The notes under the pieces are model-generated. The model was not told where the DNA came from and did not search any database. It saw only the letters and a program-made list of their open reading frames with translations. A program made the translations under genes and the position numbers. Below, in pieces: positions 4,981 through 5,850 of a DNA stretch of 5,850 nucleotides (positions are counted from its first letter, which is position 1; each line of letters begins with the position of its first letter). Source of the DNA: Patulibacter sp. (GTDB lineage: Bacteria > Actinomycetota > Thermoleophilia > Solirubrobacterales > Solirubrobacteraceae); NCBI GenBank assembly GCA_023268575.1, contig JALRCL010000392.1, positions 1-5,850 on the forward strand, written 5' to 3'.

Positions 4981-5850
4981 GTGCGACCGTGGCGGCGGAT
5001 CCTCGTCCCGGCGGGGCTCGTCGTGCTCGCGACGGTCGTCGTCGTGCTGGTCGTCGGCGGTGGCCACGACTACCGCGTGCTGCTGCGCACGTCCGACGCC
5101 GGGCAGCTCGTGCGCGGCAACGACGTCACGATCGCCGGCCGGCCGGTGGGCCGGGTCACCGACGTGCGCCTCGCGCGGGACCGCCAGGCCGAGGTCGAGC
5201 TGCGGATCGCCGACCGCGACGTCGCGCCGCTGCCGCGCGGGACCCGGGCGACGATCACCGCGGGCGGCCTGGCGGGGCGCAGCAACCGGACCGTCGCGCT
5301 CGAGCCGGGCCCGCGCGGGCCCGGCGCGACGATCCCCGACGGCGGCGCGCTGGACCCCAGCGACGTTCGCGGGCTCGTCGACCTCGACCACGTCCTCTCG
5401 GCGCTCGACGCCCCCACGCGCCGACGCCTCGCGCGGTCCGTCCGCCGCGCCGACGCGAACCTGCGGGGCACCGGCCCGGGATGGAACCGCACGCTGCGGG
5501 AGGCCGGCCCGGCGCTCGGTGCGGTGGCCGGCCTGGCGGGCGACGTCGCCGCGCGGGAGGACGAGGTCCACCGGCTCCTGCGCAGCGCCGACGCCCTCAC
5601 CGGGACGCTCGACCGGCACGAGGGCGACCTGCGCGCCGGCATCGCCTCGACCGCACGGCTGCTGCGGACCGTCGCCGCGCGTCGGGTCGACGTCGACGGG
5701 CTCCTCGCCCGCGCTCCGGCGCTCGTCGGCGATGCGACGCGCACGCTGCGCGCGGGCCGTCGCACGATCGCGCGGCTCGAGCCGACGATCGACGCCGCCG
5801 CCCCGCTCGTGACGCCGCTGCTGCGCCTCGCCGATCGCCTCGTCGACGGG
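4981..5850 (+). CDS. MCE/MlaD-family lipid-binding protein, 3' end outside window
   Basis: The frame is open to the right edge, giving 290 residues without a stop. Residues 1-6 are basic (RPWRR), 7-28 form one hydrophobic membrane anchor or uncleaved signal, and about 30-124 form the MCE beta-barrel domain: DYRVLLRTSDAGQLVRGNDV, then VTIAGRPVGRVTDVRL, ELRIADRDVAPLPRGT, the GGLAGRSNRTVALEPG loop and a closing IPDGGAL. Residues 125-290 are Arg/Ala/Leu-rich and helical, fitting the long C-terminal helices that build the needle or tunnel in actinobacterial Mce proteins. No lipobox cysteine is present; indeed I see no cysteine in the visible part. It would sit outside the membrane, bind hydrophobic substrate and pass it to the YrbE pair. 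GTG 4981 is chosen because the SD-like GGTGGGTGG is five bases away; an in-frame GTG at 4972 lies inside that run and is less likely. More mce genes probably follow. Confidence 0.88.
   Translation, partial: MRPWRRILVPAGLVVLATVVVVLVVGGGHDYRVLLRTSDAGQLVRGNDVTIAGRPVGRVTDVRLARDRQAEVELRIADRDVAPLPRGTRATITAGGLAGRSNRTVALEPGPRGPGATIPDGGALDPSDVRGLVDLDHVLSALDAPTRRRLARSVRRADANLRGTGPGWNRTLREAGPALGAVAGLAGDVAAREDEVHRLLRSADALTGTLDRHEGDLRAGIASTARLLRTVAARRVDVDGLLARAPALVGDATRTLRAGRRTIARLEPTIDAAAPLVTPLLRLADRLVDG

Noticed and set aside
4057..5619. 520-codon open frame on the - strand
   Set aside because: It lies antisense to the second permease and the MCE gene, is low-complexity and Arg/Asp/Glu-rich with no family signature, and is what a GC-rich third-position bias produces on the opposite strand.
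4892..5812. 306-codon + strand frame over the MCE gene
   Set aside because: Ser/Arg-rich product from a shifted frame; the frame beginning with GTG 4981 encodes the anchor and a clear MCE domain.
1..5850. RNA genes, CRISPR arrays, insertion sequences, prophage or attachment sites
   Set aside because: I saw no tRNA- or rRNA-like stretch, no regularly spaced repeats, no transposase or integrase motifs; the only direct repeat noted is the two-copy junction element.

Overview
The window is very GC-rich (by eye well above 70%), has compact co-directional genes, GTG as well as ATG starts, and strong G/C preference at third codon positions. With the gene content (an Abi-alpha/DUF445 pair and a YrbE-YrbE-MCE cluster), this points to a high-GC actinomycete. 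Codon habits dominated by CTC, GTC, ATC and GCG remind me of Thermoleophilia/Solirubrobacterales, but that lineage call is an inference. All supported genes lie on the + strand in three transcription blocks. I see no RNA gene, mobile element, CRISPR array or clear sign of recent transfer.

Block 1 (1-1831): the 3' part of an Abi-alpha (DUF4393-like) protein overlaps by 4 bp a DUF445 membrane protein, which carries two copies of its core signature. A long imperfect hairpin begins at the first base after the DUF445 stop and probably ends the transcript.

Block 2 (2012-3154): a single acyl-CoA dehydrogenase with all flavin and substrate motifs. Its catalytic glutamate appears to sit at the isovaleryl-CoA/long-chain position rather than the usual C-terminal one. 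A TACAG-N11-CTGTA inverted repeat lies about 60 bp upstream and may be an operator.

Block 3 (3320 to the window end): the start of an mce operon, with two MlaE/YrbE permeases joined by a TGATG overlap, then an MCE/MlaD substrate-binding protein that runs off the right edge. An extended -10-like element precedes it. The 81-nt junction between the second permease and the MCE gene holds a 14-bp direct repeat that duplicates an SD-like run plus stop codon, each copy followed by a GTG. This defines a possible 25-codon ORF.

Functionally, YrbE permeases plus MCE proteins form an ABC-type importer or transporter of lipids or other hydrophobic molecules across the envelope. The acyl-CoA dehydrogenase just upstream would fit oxidation of acyl-CoAs derived from such substrates, but it appears to be a separate unit, so that link is only suggestive. 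The ATPase of the transporter is not in the window. I found no clearly undescribed system; the best leads are the duplicated DUF445 core and the YrbE-MCE junction.
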